Below the pieces are notes generated by a model. It was not told the origin of the DNA, made no database searches, and was given only the letters and a program-made list of their open reading frames with translations. Positions 1 through 8,525 of a DNA stretch of 64,000 bases are shown here, piece by piece. This stretch comes from Pseudomonas cremoricolorata DSM 17059 = NBRC 16634 (lineage in GTDB: Bacteria; Pseudomonadota; Gammaproteobacteria; Pseudomonadales; Pseudomonadaceae): assembly GCF_000425745.1 (NCBI RefSeq), contig NZ_KE384442.1, positions 252,968 to 316,967 on the forward strand. Direction: 5' to 3'. Both the position numbers and the translations under genes were made by a program. Position 1 is the first letter of the stretch; every line of letters begins with the position of its first letter.

Positions 1-1302
1 GGCCTGCTCAAAGACCGCGCCGGCATCGACAACTACGTGGCCTACGTCGGTACCGGTTCGCCCCGCTTCTACCTACCGCTCGACCAGCAACTCCCGGCCA
101 CCAGCTTCGCCCAGTTCGTGGTGCTGGCCCATTCGCTGGAGGACCGCGAGCAACTGCGCAGTTGGCTGATCGACACCCTGCAAGAGCAGTTTCCGGATCT
201 GCGCTCGCGGGTGACCCGCCTGGAGAATGGTCCACCTGTAGGCTACCCGGTGCAGTTCCGCGTCACCGGCGAGCACATCGAGCAGGTGCGCGCTCTGGCC
301 CGACAGGTGGCCGAGCAGGTACGGCAGAACCCGCATCTGGTCAACGTGCATCTGGACTGGGAGGAACCGAGCAAGAGCGTGTTCCTGCAAGTCGATCAGG
401 ATCGCGCGCGGGCGCTGGGGGTGAGCACGGCGCAGTTGTCGCGCTTTTTGCACAACACCTTGACCGGCGGCACGGTGAGCCAGTACCGCGAAGACAACGA
501 GCTGATCGAAATCCAGTTGCGCGGTACCGCCCCCGAGCGTGCCGACCTGGGCAGCCTGGCCAGCCTGGCGATTCCCACCGACAACGGCGCCAGCGTGGCC
601 CTTTCGCAGGTGGCGACCCTCGAATATGGCTTCGAAGAGGGCATCATCTGGCACCGTGAGCGGTTACCGACCGTGACGGTTCGCGGCGACATCTACGATC
701 AACAGCAACCGGCCACGCTTGTCGCGCAGATTCTGCCGAGCCTTGAGCCGATACGCGCGCAATTGCCCGATGGCTATTTGCTGGAAGTGGGCGGCACGCT
801 GGAGGATTCCGAGCGCGGCCAGGCCTCGGTGAACGCCGGTATGCCGCTGTTCATCGTCGTGGTGCTGACTCTGCTGATGCTGCAATTGCGCAGTTTCTCA
901 CGCACGCTGATGGTCTTTCTTACCGCGCCTCTGGGCTTGATCGGCGTGACCTTGTTCCTGCTGCTGCTGCGCCAGCCGTTCGGGTTCGTCGCCATGCTCG
1001 GCACCATTGCCCTGACCGGGATGATCATGCGCAACTCGGTGATTCTGGTCGACCAGATCGAACAGGACATCGCCGCTGGCCTGGATCGCTGGCAGGCCAT
1101 CATCGAGGCCACGGTGCGGCGCTTCCGGCCCATCGTGCTCACCGCGCTGGCGGCGGTGCTGGCGATGATCCCGCTGTCGCGCAGTGTGTTTTATGGGCCG
1201 ATGGCTGTGGCGATCATGGGCGGGCTGATCGTTGCGACGGCGTTGACCCTGCTGTTCCTGCCAGCGTTGTATGCGGCATGGTTCAAGGTCAGGAAGGGGT
1301 AG
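1..1302 (+). CDS. RND efflux transporter permease, C-terminal part (5' end outside window)
   Basis: The frame is open from base 1, so this is the last ~433 residues of an inner-membrane RND pump subunit. Family members are about 1,000-1,050 residues and exchange protons for drugs or solvents together with a periplasmic adaptor and an outer-membrane channel. Visible parts are the second periplasmic (porter) half, then a helix block from about residue 280 of the visible part to the end. That block includes the conserved segment GTIALTGMIMRNSVILVDQI, close to the fourth motif of the family. It ends normally at TAG. The substrate cannot be told. The next gene is convergent, so this is the last gene of its operon. 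Confidence 0.9.
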   Translation, partial: GLLKDRAGIDNYVAYVGTGSPRFYLPLDQQLPATSFAQFVVLAHSLEDREQLRSWLIDTLQEQFPDLRSRVTRLENGPPVGYPVQFRVTGEHIEQVRALARQVAEQVRQNPHLVNVHLDWEEPSKSVFLQVDQDRARALGVSTAQLSRFLHNTLTGGTVSQYREDNELIEIQLRGTAPERADLGSLASLAIPTDNGASVALSQVATLEYGFEEGIIWHRERLPTVTVRGDIYDQQQPATLVAQILPSLEPIRAQLPDGYLLEVGGTLEDSERGQASVNAGMPLFIVVVLTLLMLQLRSFSRTLMVFLTAPLGLIGVTLFLLLLRQPFGFVAMLGTIALTGMIMRNSVILVDQIEQDIAAGLDRWQAIIEATVRRFRPIVLTALAAVLAMIPLSRSVFYGPMAVAIMGGLIVATALTLLFLPALYAAWFKVRKG

Positions 1303-1330
1303 GGGCGAGAGACGCCTCGCCCCTTGCGCT

Positions 1331-2020
1331 TCAAAGCAGCCCGAAGACTTTCTTGGCCAGGCTGGTAGCGGCCTGGGCAGGATTCTGGCGGATACTTTGT
1401 TCCTGCTTGGCGATCATCTCGAACAGGCCATCGAGGGCTTTCTCGGTGACGTAGTTCTCGATGCTGACATTCTTGCCTTTGCCCAGCCCAAGCGCTGCGG
1501 CTTGACCTGCGAAGGCGTTGTACTGCTGAACCACGCCGACCTGATCGGTGGCCTGCTTGACGATCGGCAGGAACTTGGCGCGGATCTGCTCGCGGCTGCT
1601 GGTATTGAGGTACTGGGTGGCCGAGTCCTGGCCACCTTGCAGAATGCCTTTGGCGTCAGCCACGCTCATCTTCTTCACCGCATCGACGAGAATCGCCTGG
1701 GCTTGCGGCACTGCGGCTTCGGCAGCCTTGTTCATGCTGGTTTCCAGCGCTTCGACCTGCTCACCCTTGCCGAACATCTTCATGGCCTTGGCGGCCTTGC
1801 CGAGGTTGCCTGGCAGCTCGATGCGCACGTCCGGGTTGTCGTTGAAGCCGCCTGGGGTGCCCAGTTGCTTGACGGCGATCTGCGCGCCCTGGGTCAGGGC
1901 ATCTTTCAGGCCGCCGGCGGCATCGTTCTGGCTCAGGTCACCGAGCGACAGCGCCAGCGCGCTGGCCGACAGGAGCAGGCCGGCGCACAGGGTGGTCAAG
2001 CGAGCAGAGAAACGAATCAT
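1331..2020 (-). CDS. DUF4197 family exported protein
   Basis: 229 residues. The N-terminus looks like a signal peptide: MIRFSAR, a hydrophobic stretch, then ALA-LS, with cleavage expected near residue 23. The mature protein is mostly helical and carries the family pattern of glycine/alanine-rich N-terminal repeats and a C-terminal EKALDGLFEMIAKQE segment. DUF4197 proteins are common in proteobacteria and their role is unknown. AAAGGA lies 8 bases before the ATG. The gene lies directly downstream of the YbaY-like lipoprotein gene on the same strand (gap 30 bases), so co-transcription is likely. Confidence 0.85.
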   Translation of the reverse strand: MIRFSARLTTLCAGLLLSASALALSLGDLSQNDAAGGLKDALTQGAQIAVKQLGTPGGFNDNPDVRIELPGNLGKAAKAMKMFGKGEQVEALETSMNKAAEAAVPQAQAILVDAVKKMSVADAKGILQGGQDSATQYLNTSSREQIRAKFLPIVKQATDQVGVVQQYNAFAGQAAALGLGKGKNVSIENYVTEKALDGLFEMIAKQEQSIRQNPAQAATSLAKKVFGLL

Positions 2021-2050
2021 GGAAATATCCTTTGCTGGAGAAACGGGAAG

Positions 2051-2449
2051 TCAGTGGACCTGGTCGAGTTTGATCCGCAGCGGCTGCGGGTCGTGGCCAT
2101 CGAGCTGGACCGACTGTTGCTGGGTGTTTGTGAACAGCAATTTGCCCTCCAGTTCAATGCGGGCGTTGATTGCATAGCGGTGACCGGGCTTGATCTGGCT
2201 GGGGTCGTAGTTCAGCTGGAAGGGCAGCGGTACGTTGCCCTGGACCGGGCCGGCCTGGCGGGCCAGGGTGGTGGCGGGGGCGTCGGCGAGCGACACGTCC
2301 TGCAAGCTGACATTGAGCGTCGCAGCCGGGGGCAGGGCGATGCGTTGCAGGTAGAACACTTCACCAGCGAGGCTGGCGGTCGGGGCAGGAGCGTTGCTGG
2401 AGCAGGCAGCTAGCAACGAGGCGCAGCACAGCGCGAGGAGCTTTTTCAT
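2051..2449 (-). CDS. YbaY family lipoprotein
   Basis: 132 residues with a clear lipobox (LLAAC, Cys at residue 16), so an outer- or inner-membrane lipoprotein is expected. The remainder is one YbaY-type beta-sandwich domain with the hallmark SLQDVSLADAPA segment and a repeated LPFQLNYDPSQIKPGHRY strand pattern. Members are called 'type III secretion system pilotin-like' or YbaY; their function is not established. The neighbouring gene at 2522-2962 encodes the same domain without a signal peptide, which suggests a local duplication. Confidence 0.85.
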   Translation of the reverse strand: MKKLLALCCASLLAACSSNAPAPTASLAGEVFYLQRIALPPAATLNVSLQDVSLADAPATTLARQAGPVQGNVPLPFQLNYDPSQIKPGHRYAINARIELEGKLLFTNTQQQSVQLDGHDPQPLRIKLDQVH

Positions 2450-2521
2450 GGGGTCTCCGAGAGTCCTTGGGGCGGGGTCAGGCCACCCCAGGGACTTTAA
2501 CGGATAGATGCGACGTCGGCA

Positions 2522-2962
2522 TCAGTCCATGAGGTTGCCACCGTGGATGCCTTGGGTGGCCTGATCGATCAGGTTGCCGCCATGGATACCCGGCGTTGGC
2601 GATGGGTTGGCGACCGGCTCGACAATCACCAGGGGGCGGGCATCGACCTGCTCAGGGTCGAAGGCGTGCTGCTGGGTGTTGATGAACAGCAACTCGCCGT
2701 TGTGGGTGATCGAAACGCTCAGTGCATAGTCACGCCCCTTGTGCAGCCGGGCTTCGTCGTAGCTCAGGGCCAGGCCCAGGCGTAGCGGCCCGCCGAGCAG
2801 CAACTGACTGGTAGCCAGGCTGACTGCGGGTGCATCGGCCAGGCTGACGTCGTCGAGGCTGAGGCTGACCAGCGAGTCGGGGCTGAGCATCGCGGCGCCT
2901 TCGCTGCTGGCGATGTCGACCGTGAGGGTCTTGATGAGCTGTGGCTGAATGTTGCAAGGCAT
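2522..2962 (-). CDS. YbaY-like protein without signal peptide
   Basis: 146 residues. The ATG at 2962 (MPCNIQPQ) is preferred over an upstream in-frame start because GGAG lies 5-8 bases before it. It shares the SLDDVSLADAPAVSLA core and the 'LLFINTQQ' strand with the lipoprotein at 2051-2449, but it lacks a lipobox and export signal, so it should stay in the cytoplasm. The C-terminus has a duplicated peptide: GIHGGNLID, a QATQ spacer, then GIHGGNLMD. Function unknown. It is in the same direction as the two genes that follow. Confidence 0.75.
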   Translation of the reverse strand: MPCNIQPQLIKTLTVDIASSEGAAMLSPDSLVSLSLDDVSLADAPAVSLATSQLLLGGPLRLGLALSYDEARLHKGRDYALSVSITHNGELLFINTQQHAFDPEQVDARPLVIVEPVANPSPTPGIHGGNLIDQATQGIHGGNLMD

Positions 2963-3075
2963 GGAAACTCCAGTGCCGATGACCAAGGGGGGGGCGTTAG
3001 TGCCAGGTGTCTTCGGCCTGTGGACCATAGAGATCCAGCATCACCGGGTGCACTTGGAAGCCCCACCTGCGCTAC

Positions 3076-5562
3076 TCAACTGATCGCCAGCGTCCCCAAC
3101 TCTTCCCGATGCGCCGCCACCTGACGGATCGACAGCCGCAGTTCGGCCGACAGGACGCGCTTGGCCACGCCCTCGCTAAGCTCGGCCAGACGCGGGTGAT
3201 AGCCCAGGCGCCCATTGTCGTCCGGCTGCAGCACGCCTTGCTCGATCAGAGTTTGGATGAAGTGGCGGAACAGTGTCTTGTCGAAGAACTCGGGCGCGTT
3301 GAGCCCATGCAGAATCGACAGGCGCTGGGCCATCATCACGCACAGCTCTTCCAGAGCTTCGGCACTGAGGCTGTGCTGGCCGTGGTTGAGCAGCAAGGCG
3401 GTGGCCATGTAGAAGCGTTGCAGGGTCTGGGTGATGGCTCGGGCCAGCAAGGTCAGCATGACGAACTGCTGCGAGCTGGGCGCCGGGCGGATGTACACGT
3501 CCTGCTCCTGGCGCAGCAGGCCGTGCTCGACCAGCGCCGTCAGCCATTGATCGATGGCCTCGGGCAGTTGCTCGGGCGTCCAGCGCAGGAACAGCTCGGC
3601 TTGCAGGAACGGATACAACGCCGCGACATACTGGCCGATCTGTTCGCGGCTGATACGCGAGCTGCTGAGGAAGAAGCTGGCCAGCAGTGCCGGCAGGGCG
3701 AAGATGTGCAGCACATTGTTGCGGTAGTAGGTCATCAGCACGGCGTTGGCTTCGTCCAGATACAGAATGCGCCCCAGCGCGTCGTTCTGCTCGGCCAGGA
3801 ACTGCATGTCCTTGACGTGTTTGATCAGCGCCAGACCGTCGCCTTCCGGCAAGGTCGTGTGCGCCGAATACGGCACCTGGCGCAGCAGCGACAGGTACAG
3901 GTCGAGCACACGGCAGAGCGCGGTTTCGTCCAGCGCATGGCGGCTGGTCGAGAGCAGCGCCAGCGCCACCAGGTTCACCGGGTTGATGGCGGCGGCCTCG
4001 TTGAGATGACGCGCCACGGTGTCGCCCAGACGGGTGGTGGTCGCGCTCAGCCACTCGGGCCTGAACTGCGGCGCCAGCGACTGCTCGCGCCAGCCCGGTT
4101 GCTGCTGGTCGAGGAACTGCGCCAGGCGGATCGGCTCGCCGAAGTTGACGTAGACCTGGCCAAAACGCTGCTTGAGCGCGCCGAACACCTTGAAGATGTC
4201 GAAGATCGATTCCTTCTTCTTGCTCGCCCCGCGCAATTCGCCCAGGTAGGTACGGCCTTCCAGAACACGTTCGTATCCGATGTACACCGGCACGAAGGCA
4301 ATCGGCGTGCGTGACGAGCGCAGGAAGCTGCGCAGGGTGATGGCCAGCATCCCGGTGCGTGGTTGCAGCATGCGCCCGGTGCGCGAGCGTCCGCCCTCGA
4401 CGAAGTACTCCACCGGAAAGCCCTTGGTGAACAAGGTGTGCAGGTATTCGTTGAACACCGCGGTGTACAGCGGATTGCCCTTGAAGGTGCGGCGCATGAA
4501 GAAGGCACCGCCGCGGCGCAGCAGGCCGCCGACCACCGGCATGTTGAGGTTGATGCCGGCCGCCACGTGGGGTGGGGTAAGGCCGTTGCGGAACAGCAGG
4601 TACGACAGCAGCAGGTAGTCGATGTGGCTGCGATGGCAGGGCACGTAGATGATTTCGTGATCAGGGGCGATGGCCTGCACCTGCTCGATGTGGTTGACCT
4701 TGATGCCGTCGTAGATCTTGTGCCAGAACCAGCTCAGCACCACCTCCAGAAAGCGGATCGCGGTGTAGGTGTAGTCCGAGGCGATCTCGTTGCCATAGCG
4801 CAGCGCCTGGGCTTCGGCCTTGGCCGGGGTGATGTGCTGGCGCTCGGCTTCTTCGTCGATGGCCTGACGCACCAGGGGCGCGTGGATCAGGCCTTTGACC
4901 AGGTTGCGCCGGTGCGAGACGTCAGGGCCGATGACGGCACTCTTGAGGTTGCGAAAATGCACGCGCATCAGCCGCTGGGCCATGCGTACTGTGCGCTCAT
5001 GGCCCTTGTTGTGCTGCACCAGCTCGCGCAAGTGGATGGGCGCCGAGAACTGCACACGGGTCTTGCGCCCCAGGATCAGCACCGTCAGCAGCCGGCGCAG
5101 GCGTCCGGTGACCGCCCAGCTGTCGGCGAACAGCAGCTTCCACGGGCTCGACTCGCTGTCCGGCGACTGCCCCCAGAACACACTCACCGGAATGATCTGC
5201 GCATCTTCCTCGGCATGCTCGCTCAGCACCTGCACCAGGCGCTCCAGGGTCGGCGGCGCGCCGCGTTTGTCCTGGCGGCCCAGCCAGTCGGGGTCGGGGG
5301 TCAGGTAGAAGAACGCTGCCGGCTCATGCAGTGGGCCGACCGTGACCGGCAGCACCGGGCGCGGCAGCCCGGCTTTGGTGCATTCGCGGTCGAGCACCGC
5401 CAGATCGGTGAGCGCCGGCGAGGGCAGGGCGTAGAACACCGGGCGGCTGCGGTCGAGGTTGAGCGTGGTCGACGACTGGTTGATGGTCTCGGAACGGACC
5501 CAAAGGTAGAGAACGCGGCGCAGGGCACTGAAGAGCAGGCGGCGCAGAGGGGAACGTGTCAT
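3076..5562 (-). CDS. plsB: glycerol-3-phosphate 1-O-acyltransferase PlsB
   Basis: 828 residues from the ATG at 5562 (MTRSPLRRLLF), close to the E. coli enzyme in length and N-terminus. It transfers an acyl chain from acyl-ACP or acyl-CoA to sn-glycerol-3-phosphate, the first step of phospholipid synthesis, at the inner membrane. The catalytic HxxxxD box is HRSHID at about residues 310-315. The glycerol-phosphate binding motif GGRSRTGRM and the later block IAFVPVYIGYERVLEG are also present. An in-frame extension to 5637 exists but lacks a good ribosome site. It stands alone between the YbaY-like genes and the divergent cold-shock gene. Confidence 0.95.
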   Translation of the reverse strand: MTRSPLRRLLFSALRRVLYLWVRSETINQSSTTLNLDRSRPVFYALPSPALTDLAVLDRECTKAGLPRPVLPVTVGPLHEPAAFFYLTPDPDWLGRQDKRGAPPTLERLVQVLSEHAEEDAQIIPVSVFWGQSPDSESSPWKLLFADSWAVTGRLRRLLTVLILGRKTRVQFSAPIHLRELVQHNKGHERTVRMAQRLMRVHFRNLKSAVIGPDVSHRRNLVKGLIHAPLVRQAIDEEAERQHITPAKAEAQALRYGNEIASDYTYTAIRFLEVVLSWFWHKIYDGIKVNHIEQVQAIAPDHEIIYVPCHRSHIDYLLLSYLLFRNGLTPPHVAAGINLNMPVVGGLLRRGGAFFMRRTFKGNPLYTAVFNEYLHTLFTKGFPVEYFVEGGRSRTGRMLQPRTGMLAITLRSFLRSSRTPIAFVPVYIGYERVLEGRTYLGELRGASKKKESIFDIFKVFGALKQRFGQVYVNFGEPIRLAQFLDQQQPGWREQSLAPQFRPEWLSATTTRLGDTVARHLNEAAAINPVNLVALALLSTSRHALDETALCRVLDLYLSLLRQVPYSAHTTLPEGDGLALIKHVKDMQFLAEQNDALGRILYLDEANAVLMTYYRNNVLHIFALPALLASFFLSSSRISREQIGQYVAALYPFLQAELFLRWTPEQLPEAIDQWLTALVEHGLLRQEQDVYIRPAPSSQQFVMLTLLARAITQTLQRFYMATALLLNHGQHSLSAEALEELCVMMAQRLSILHGLNAPEFFDKTLFRHFIQTLIEQGVLQPDDNGRLGYHPRLAELSEGVAKRVLSAELRLSIRQVAAHREELGTLAIS

Positions 5563-5700
5563 CGAGAAGGCCCTGGGAGCAGATTTTTCGGAGATGGCGC
5601 AGTGGTTTAGTCTGCGGCAAAGGCAGAAGTTCAGCAAAACGCGGGAGGACGCTTTGTCCTGTCATATCTTTCTTCAATACGGATCGGATTATCGGCCTGA

Positions 5701-5725
5701 GGCTTGCAGGCTTTTTCTGCAAGCC
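5701..5725 (+). other. hairpin in the leader of the cold-shock gene
   Basis: GGCTTGCAG (5701-5709) pairs perfectly with CTGCAAGCC (5717-5725) across a 7-base loop, about 68 bases before the cold-shock start codon. Leaders of cspA-type mRNAs are often structured and temperature-sensitive. Whether this hairpin has that role is inference. It has no T-run typical of a terminator. Confidence 0.4.
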
Positions 5726-5792
5726 GTGTCGTCAGACTCCACTGATCGTGTGACGACCGGCGTTTTTCACAATAAAAATCCGGAGTATGCAG

Positions 5793-6002
5793 ATGTCGTC
5801 TCGTGAGACTGGGAATGTCAAATGGTTCAACGATGCCAAGGGCTTTGGCTTCATCCAGCGTGAAGGCAGCGCTGATGTGTTCGTGCATTACCGAGCGATT
5901 CGCGGTGAAGGCCATCGTTCATTGGTCGAGGGACAACGTGTCGAATACGCACTCGTTGAGGGTCAGAAAGGCCTGCAGGCGGAAGACGTCGTAGGCCTGT
6001 AA
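5793..6002 (+). CDS. cold-shock domain protein (CspA family)
   Basis: 69 residues, a single cold-shock OB-fold. RNA-binding motif 1 is KGFGFIQR and motif 2 is VFVHY. Such proteins bind single-stranded RNA or DNA and melt RNA structure. The ATG at 5793 is chosen over that at 5787 because CGGAG lies 7-11 bases upstream. The protein differs from the most common paralogues in the YRAIRGEGHRSLVEGQ stretch (usually FxxIxxxGFKTLxEGQ), so it belongs to a divergent subgroup found in Pseudomonas. It is divergent from plsB. Confidence 0.9.
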   Translation: MSSRETGNVKWFNDAKGFGFIQREGSADVFVHYRAIRGEGHRSLVEGQRVEYALVEGQKGLQAEDVVGL

Positions 6003-6019
6003 CACCCGCCCTTGAGGCA

Positions 6020-6052
6020 TCAGCCTGCCATGTGCAACGCATGGCAGGCTGA
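6020..6052. terminator. strong hairpin after the cold-shock gene
   Basis: TCAGCCTGCCATG (6020-6032) and CATGGCAGGCTGA (6040-6052) form a perfect 13-bp stem with a 7-base loop. It lies between the convergent cold-shock gene and the gene at 6070-6447. There is no T-run, so it may work as a shared weak terminator or as an RNA-protecting 3' structure. Confidence 0.5.
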
Positions 6053-6069
6053 CCGGCTGGCAGCGTGTT

Positions 6070-6447
6070 TCAGGACGTGCGCCAGGTGATTTCTTCTTCA
6101 CCGTCGGCGCTGACCCTGATCCAGCGGTCGGCATCTTCCTCGCCATCGGCTTCGGTCCAGCTGCCCGGCGCGCAACGTACTTCCACAGCCAGTGCGGCGT
6201 AGGCTGCCCGCGCGCAGGAGACGTCGTCTTCCCAGGGTGTCTCGTCACTTTCCAACAGCAGGCTGTTCCATTTTCCTACAGCTTTGGGTACCCAAGTGAC
6301 CGGGATGTTACCGGCTTGGCACTTCCAGGTCTGACCACGTTGTTGCCAGGCACTGCACGGGCCAAGGGCCTGTTGCAGCCACTTGGCGATCAGCGTGTGG
6401 TCGACGTCGGCGTCTTTGAGGTAGATCTCGATATCAGGTTGGCGCAT
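6070..6447 (-). CDS. conserved hypothetical protein, acidic
   Basis: 125 residues from ATG 6447 (MRQPDIEIYLKDAD), with GGAG 6 bases upstream. The sequence is acidic at the C-terminus (EADGEEDADRW) and contains two WxP/W-rich stretches but no motif that I recognise. Small proteins of this sort next to rlmA are conserved in Pseudomonas; the function is unknown. It begins 20 bases after the rlmA stop on the same strand, so it is probably the last gene of that transcript. Confidence 0.7.
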   Translation of the reverse strand: MRQPDIEIYLKDADVDHTLIAKWLQQALGPCSAWQQRGQTWKCQAGNIPVTWVPKAVGKWNSLLLESDETPWEDDVSCARAAYAALAVEVRCAPGSWTEADGEEDADRWIRVSADGEEEITWRTS

Positions 6448-6466
6448 TGGAAACTCCAGGGTGTGC

Positions 6467-7279
6467 TCAGGCTTGGCGCACGAAATAGTCATAGCGCATG
6501 GATACCGTGACCTCGAACGGTGCGCTCTGTTCGATGACCCGGGTGCGCCGCTCGGCGCTGGCGCGCCAGCCGTGGGGGGTCATCGCCAGCAGATCGGCGC
6601 GTGCCTTGGGCTCGGCCAATTGCAGACGAAACTCGAGCACCTCGCTGTGCTGGTGCTGCATGCCCTGCGGGACCAGCGCCAGGTGCTTGTCGTCGGCGTA
6701 GGGGCGTACTTCGTCGTACAGCGCCTCGCGCAGTTCCATCAGGTGGCCTTGGGTCGGGCCGACCCGCATCAGGCCGCCACCGACACTGAGCAGGCGCTTG
6801 GCTTCGGCCCAGTCGAGGGGGCTGAACACGCTGGCGATGAACTGGCAACTGGCATCGGCCAGTGGTACCCGGGCCATACTGGCGACCATCCAGGTCAGCG
6901 CCGGTGCGCGACGGCAGGCACGTTTGACGGCTTCCCGGGAGATGTCCAGGGCATAGCCGTCGGCCGCTGGCAGCGCCTGAGCGAGCAGGGCGGTGTAATA
7001 GCCCTCGCCGCAGCCGATGTCGAGCCAGCGTGCCGGCGCCCGCTCGGCGGCCAGTTGCGCCAGACGCTGGGCCACCGGGGCGTAATGGCCGGCGTCGAGA
7101 AAATCTCGCCGGGCTTGGACCATGGCCTGGTTGTCGCCCGGGTCGCGGCTGTTCTTGTGCTGCACCGGCAGCAGGTTCAGGTAGCCCTGGCGGGCGCGGT
7201 CGAAGCTGTGTCCGGCTGTGCAGCGCACAGCGTTGTCGAGCCGCGTCAGCGGCGCCTGGCAGAGAGGGCAGGCGAGCAT
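6467..7279 (-). CDS. rlmA: 23S rRNA (guanine-N1)-methyltransferase RlmA
   Basis: 270 residues. The N-terminus is a zinc finger (CPLC near residue 4, then C..GHSFD), which in RlmA grips the rRNA hairpin. It is followed by a class I SAM-binding fold with the motif LDIGCGEGYYT. The family methylates N1 of G745 in 23S rRNA. The QGYLNLLPVQHKNSRDPGDN segment after the zinc finger is characteristic. The ATG overlaps the dapE stop codon by one base at 7279, so the two genes are coupled. Confidence 0.92.
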   Translation of the reverse strand: MLACPLCQAPLTRLDNAVRCTAGHSFDRARQGYLNLLPVQHKNSRDPGDNQAMVQARRDFLDAGHYAPVAQRLAQLAAERAPARWLDIGCGEGYYTALLAQALPAADGYALDISREAVKRACRRAPALTWMVASMARVPLADASCQFIASVFSPLDWAEAKRLLSVGGGLMRVGPTQGHLMELREALYDEVRPYADDKHLALVPQGMQHQHSEVLEFRLQLAEPKARADLLAMTPHGWRASAERRTRVIEQSAPFEVTVSMRYDYFVRQA

Positions 7280-8430
7280 CAGGCGAGCAACCGAACCAGG
7301 GTCTGGTAGTAGATCTCGGTCAGCAGATCGAGGTCGCTGGCGAGGATGCGTTCATCCACCTGGTGGATGGTGGCGTTGACTGGCCCAAGCTCGACCACCT
7401 GGGTCCCCATGGTGGCGATGAAACGGCCATCGGAGGTGCCGCCGCTGGTGGATGGCTGCGTTTCGCGGTCGGTCACCTGGCGGATGCTCGCAGCCACTGC
7501 ATCGAGCAGTTCACCGGGTTCGGTCAGGAACGGCAGGCCCGACAACGCCCAGTCGATCGACCAGTCCAGCTGGTGGCGGTCGAGAATTTGTGCCACACGC
7601 TGTTGCAGCCCTTCGACGGTCGATTCGGTCGAGAAACGGAAGTTGAACAGCGCGACCAACTCGCCCGGCACCACGTTGGTGGCACCGGTGCCGGCGTTGA
7701 GGTTGGAAATCTGGAAGCTGGTCGGCGGGAAGAATGCATTGCCTTCGTCCCAGTGTTCGGCGGCCAGTTCTGCCAGAGCCGCCGCGGCCAGGTGAATCGG
7801 GTTGCGTGCCAAGTGCGGGTAGGCCACATGGCCTTGCTTGCCGCGCACGGTGAGGGTAGCGCCGAGCGAGCCGCGGCGGCCGTTCTTCACCACATCGCCG
7901 AGCAGGTGAGTGCTCGACGGTTCGCCGACGATGCACCAGTCCAGCCGCTCGTTGCGCGCTTTGAGGCGCTCGACCACCGCCTTGGTACCGTGATGCGCCG
8001 GGCCTTCTTCGTCACTGGTGATGAGGAAGGCGACCTTGCCGCGGTGGTTGGGGTAGTCATGCACGAAGCGCTCGCTGGCCACCACCATCGAGGCCAGGCT
8101 GCCTTTCATGTCGGCAGCGCCACGGCCGCAGAGCATGCCGTCGGCGTCGATCAGCGCATCGAACGGCTCATGCTGCCACTGCTGCACGGGGCCGGTGGGC
8201 ACCACGTCGGTATGGCCGGCAAAGCAGAGCACCGGCCCATCCTGGCTGCCGTGGGTGGCCCAGAAGTTGTCGACGTCCTCGATGCGCATGGGCTCGAGCT
8301 CAAAGCCCACGGCGCCCAGGCGGTTCATCATCTGCGCCTGGCAGTCGGCGTCGACCGGTGTGACCGAGGGACGGCGGATCAGGTCGCACGCCAGTTGAAG
8401 GGTGGGTGAGCGCTCGGCTGGGGCGGTCAT
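7279..8430 (-). CDS. dapE: succinyl-diaminopimelate desuccinylase DapE
   Basis: 383 residues, the usual length. An M20 zinc peptidase-like enzyme that hydrolyses N-succinyl-LL-diaminopimelate to LL-diaminopimelate and succinate in the lysine/peptidoglycan pathway. Metal-binding GHTDVVP (His about residue 73) and the catalytic TSDEEGPA are present, as is the substrate loop STSGGTSDGRF. This is one of three dap genes of the succinylase route in the window (dapE, dapD, dapC). Confidence 0.95.
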   Translation of the reverse strand: MTAPAERSPTLQLACDLIRRPSVTPVDADCQAQMMNRLGAVGFELEPMRIEDVDNFWATHGSQDGPVLCFAGHTDVVPTGPVQQWQHEPFDALIDADGMLCGRGAADMKGSLASMVVASERFVHDYPNHRGKVAFLITSDEEGPAHHGTKAVVERLKARNERLDWCIVGEPSSTHLLGDVVKNGRRGSLGATLTVRGKQGHVAYPHLARNPIHLAAAALAELAAEHWDEGNAFFPPTSFQISNLNAGTGATNVVPGELVALFNFRFSTESTVEGLQQRVAQILDRHQLDWSIDWALSGLPFLTEPGELLDAVAASIRQVTDRETQPSTSGGTSDGRFIATMGTQVVELGPVNATIHQVDERILASDLDLLTEIYYQTLVRLLA

Positions 8431-8525
8431 GGGGAACTCCGGGGGGCAAGGCTTGGGCGAAAACGGGGGCGTTATCTTATAGCAATATGCCGATTGCCGC
8501 CGTAATCGTTATTCGCCCGCCGCCT

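Noticed and set aside
1271..2413. 380-codon plus-strand frame opposite the DUF4197 and YbaY genes
   Set aside because: It spans two genes and their gap on the other strand, has no ribosome site and no domain. It is a GC-rich shadow frame.
5583..5657. Possible tRNA upstream of plsB (GGCGCAGTGGTTTAGTCTGC)
   Set aside because: It has a D-loop-like string but no matching anticodon or T arms.
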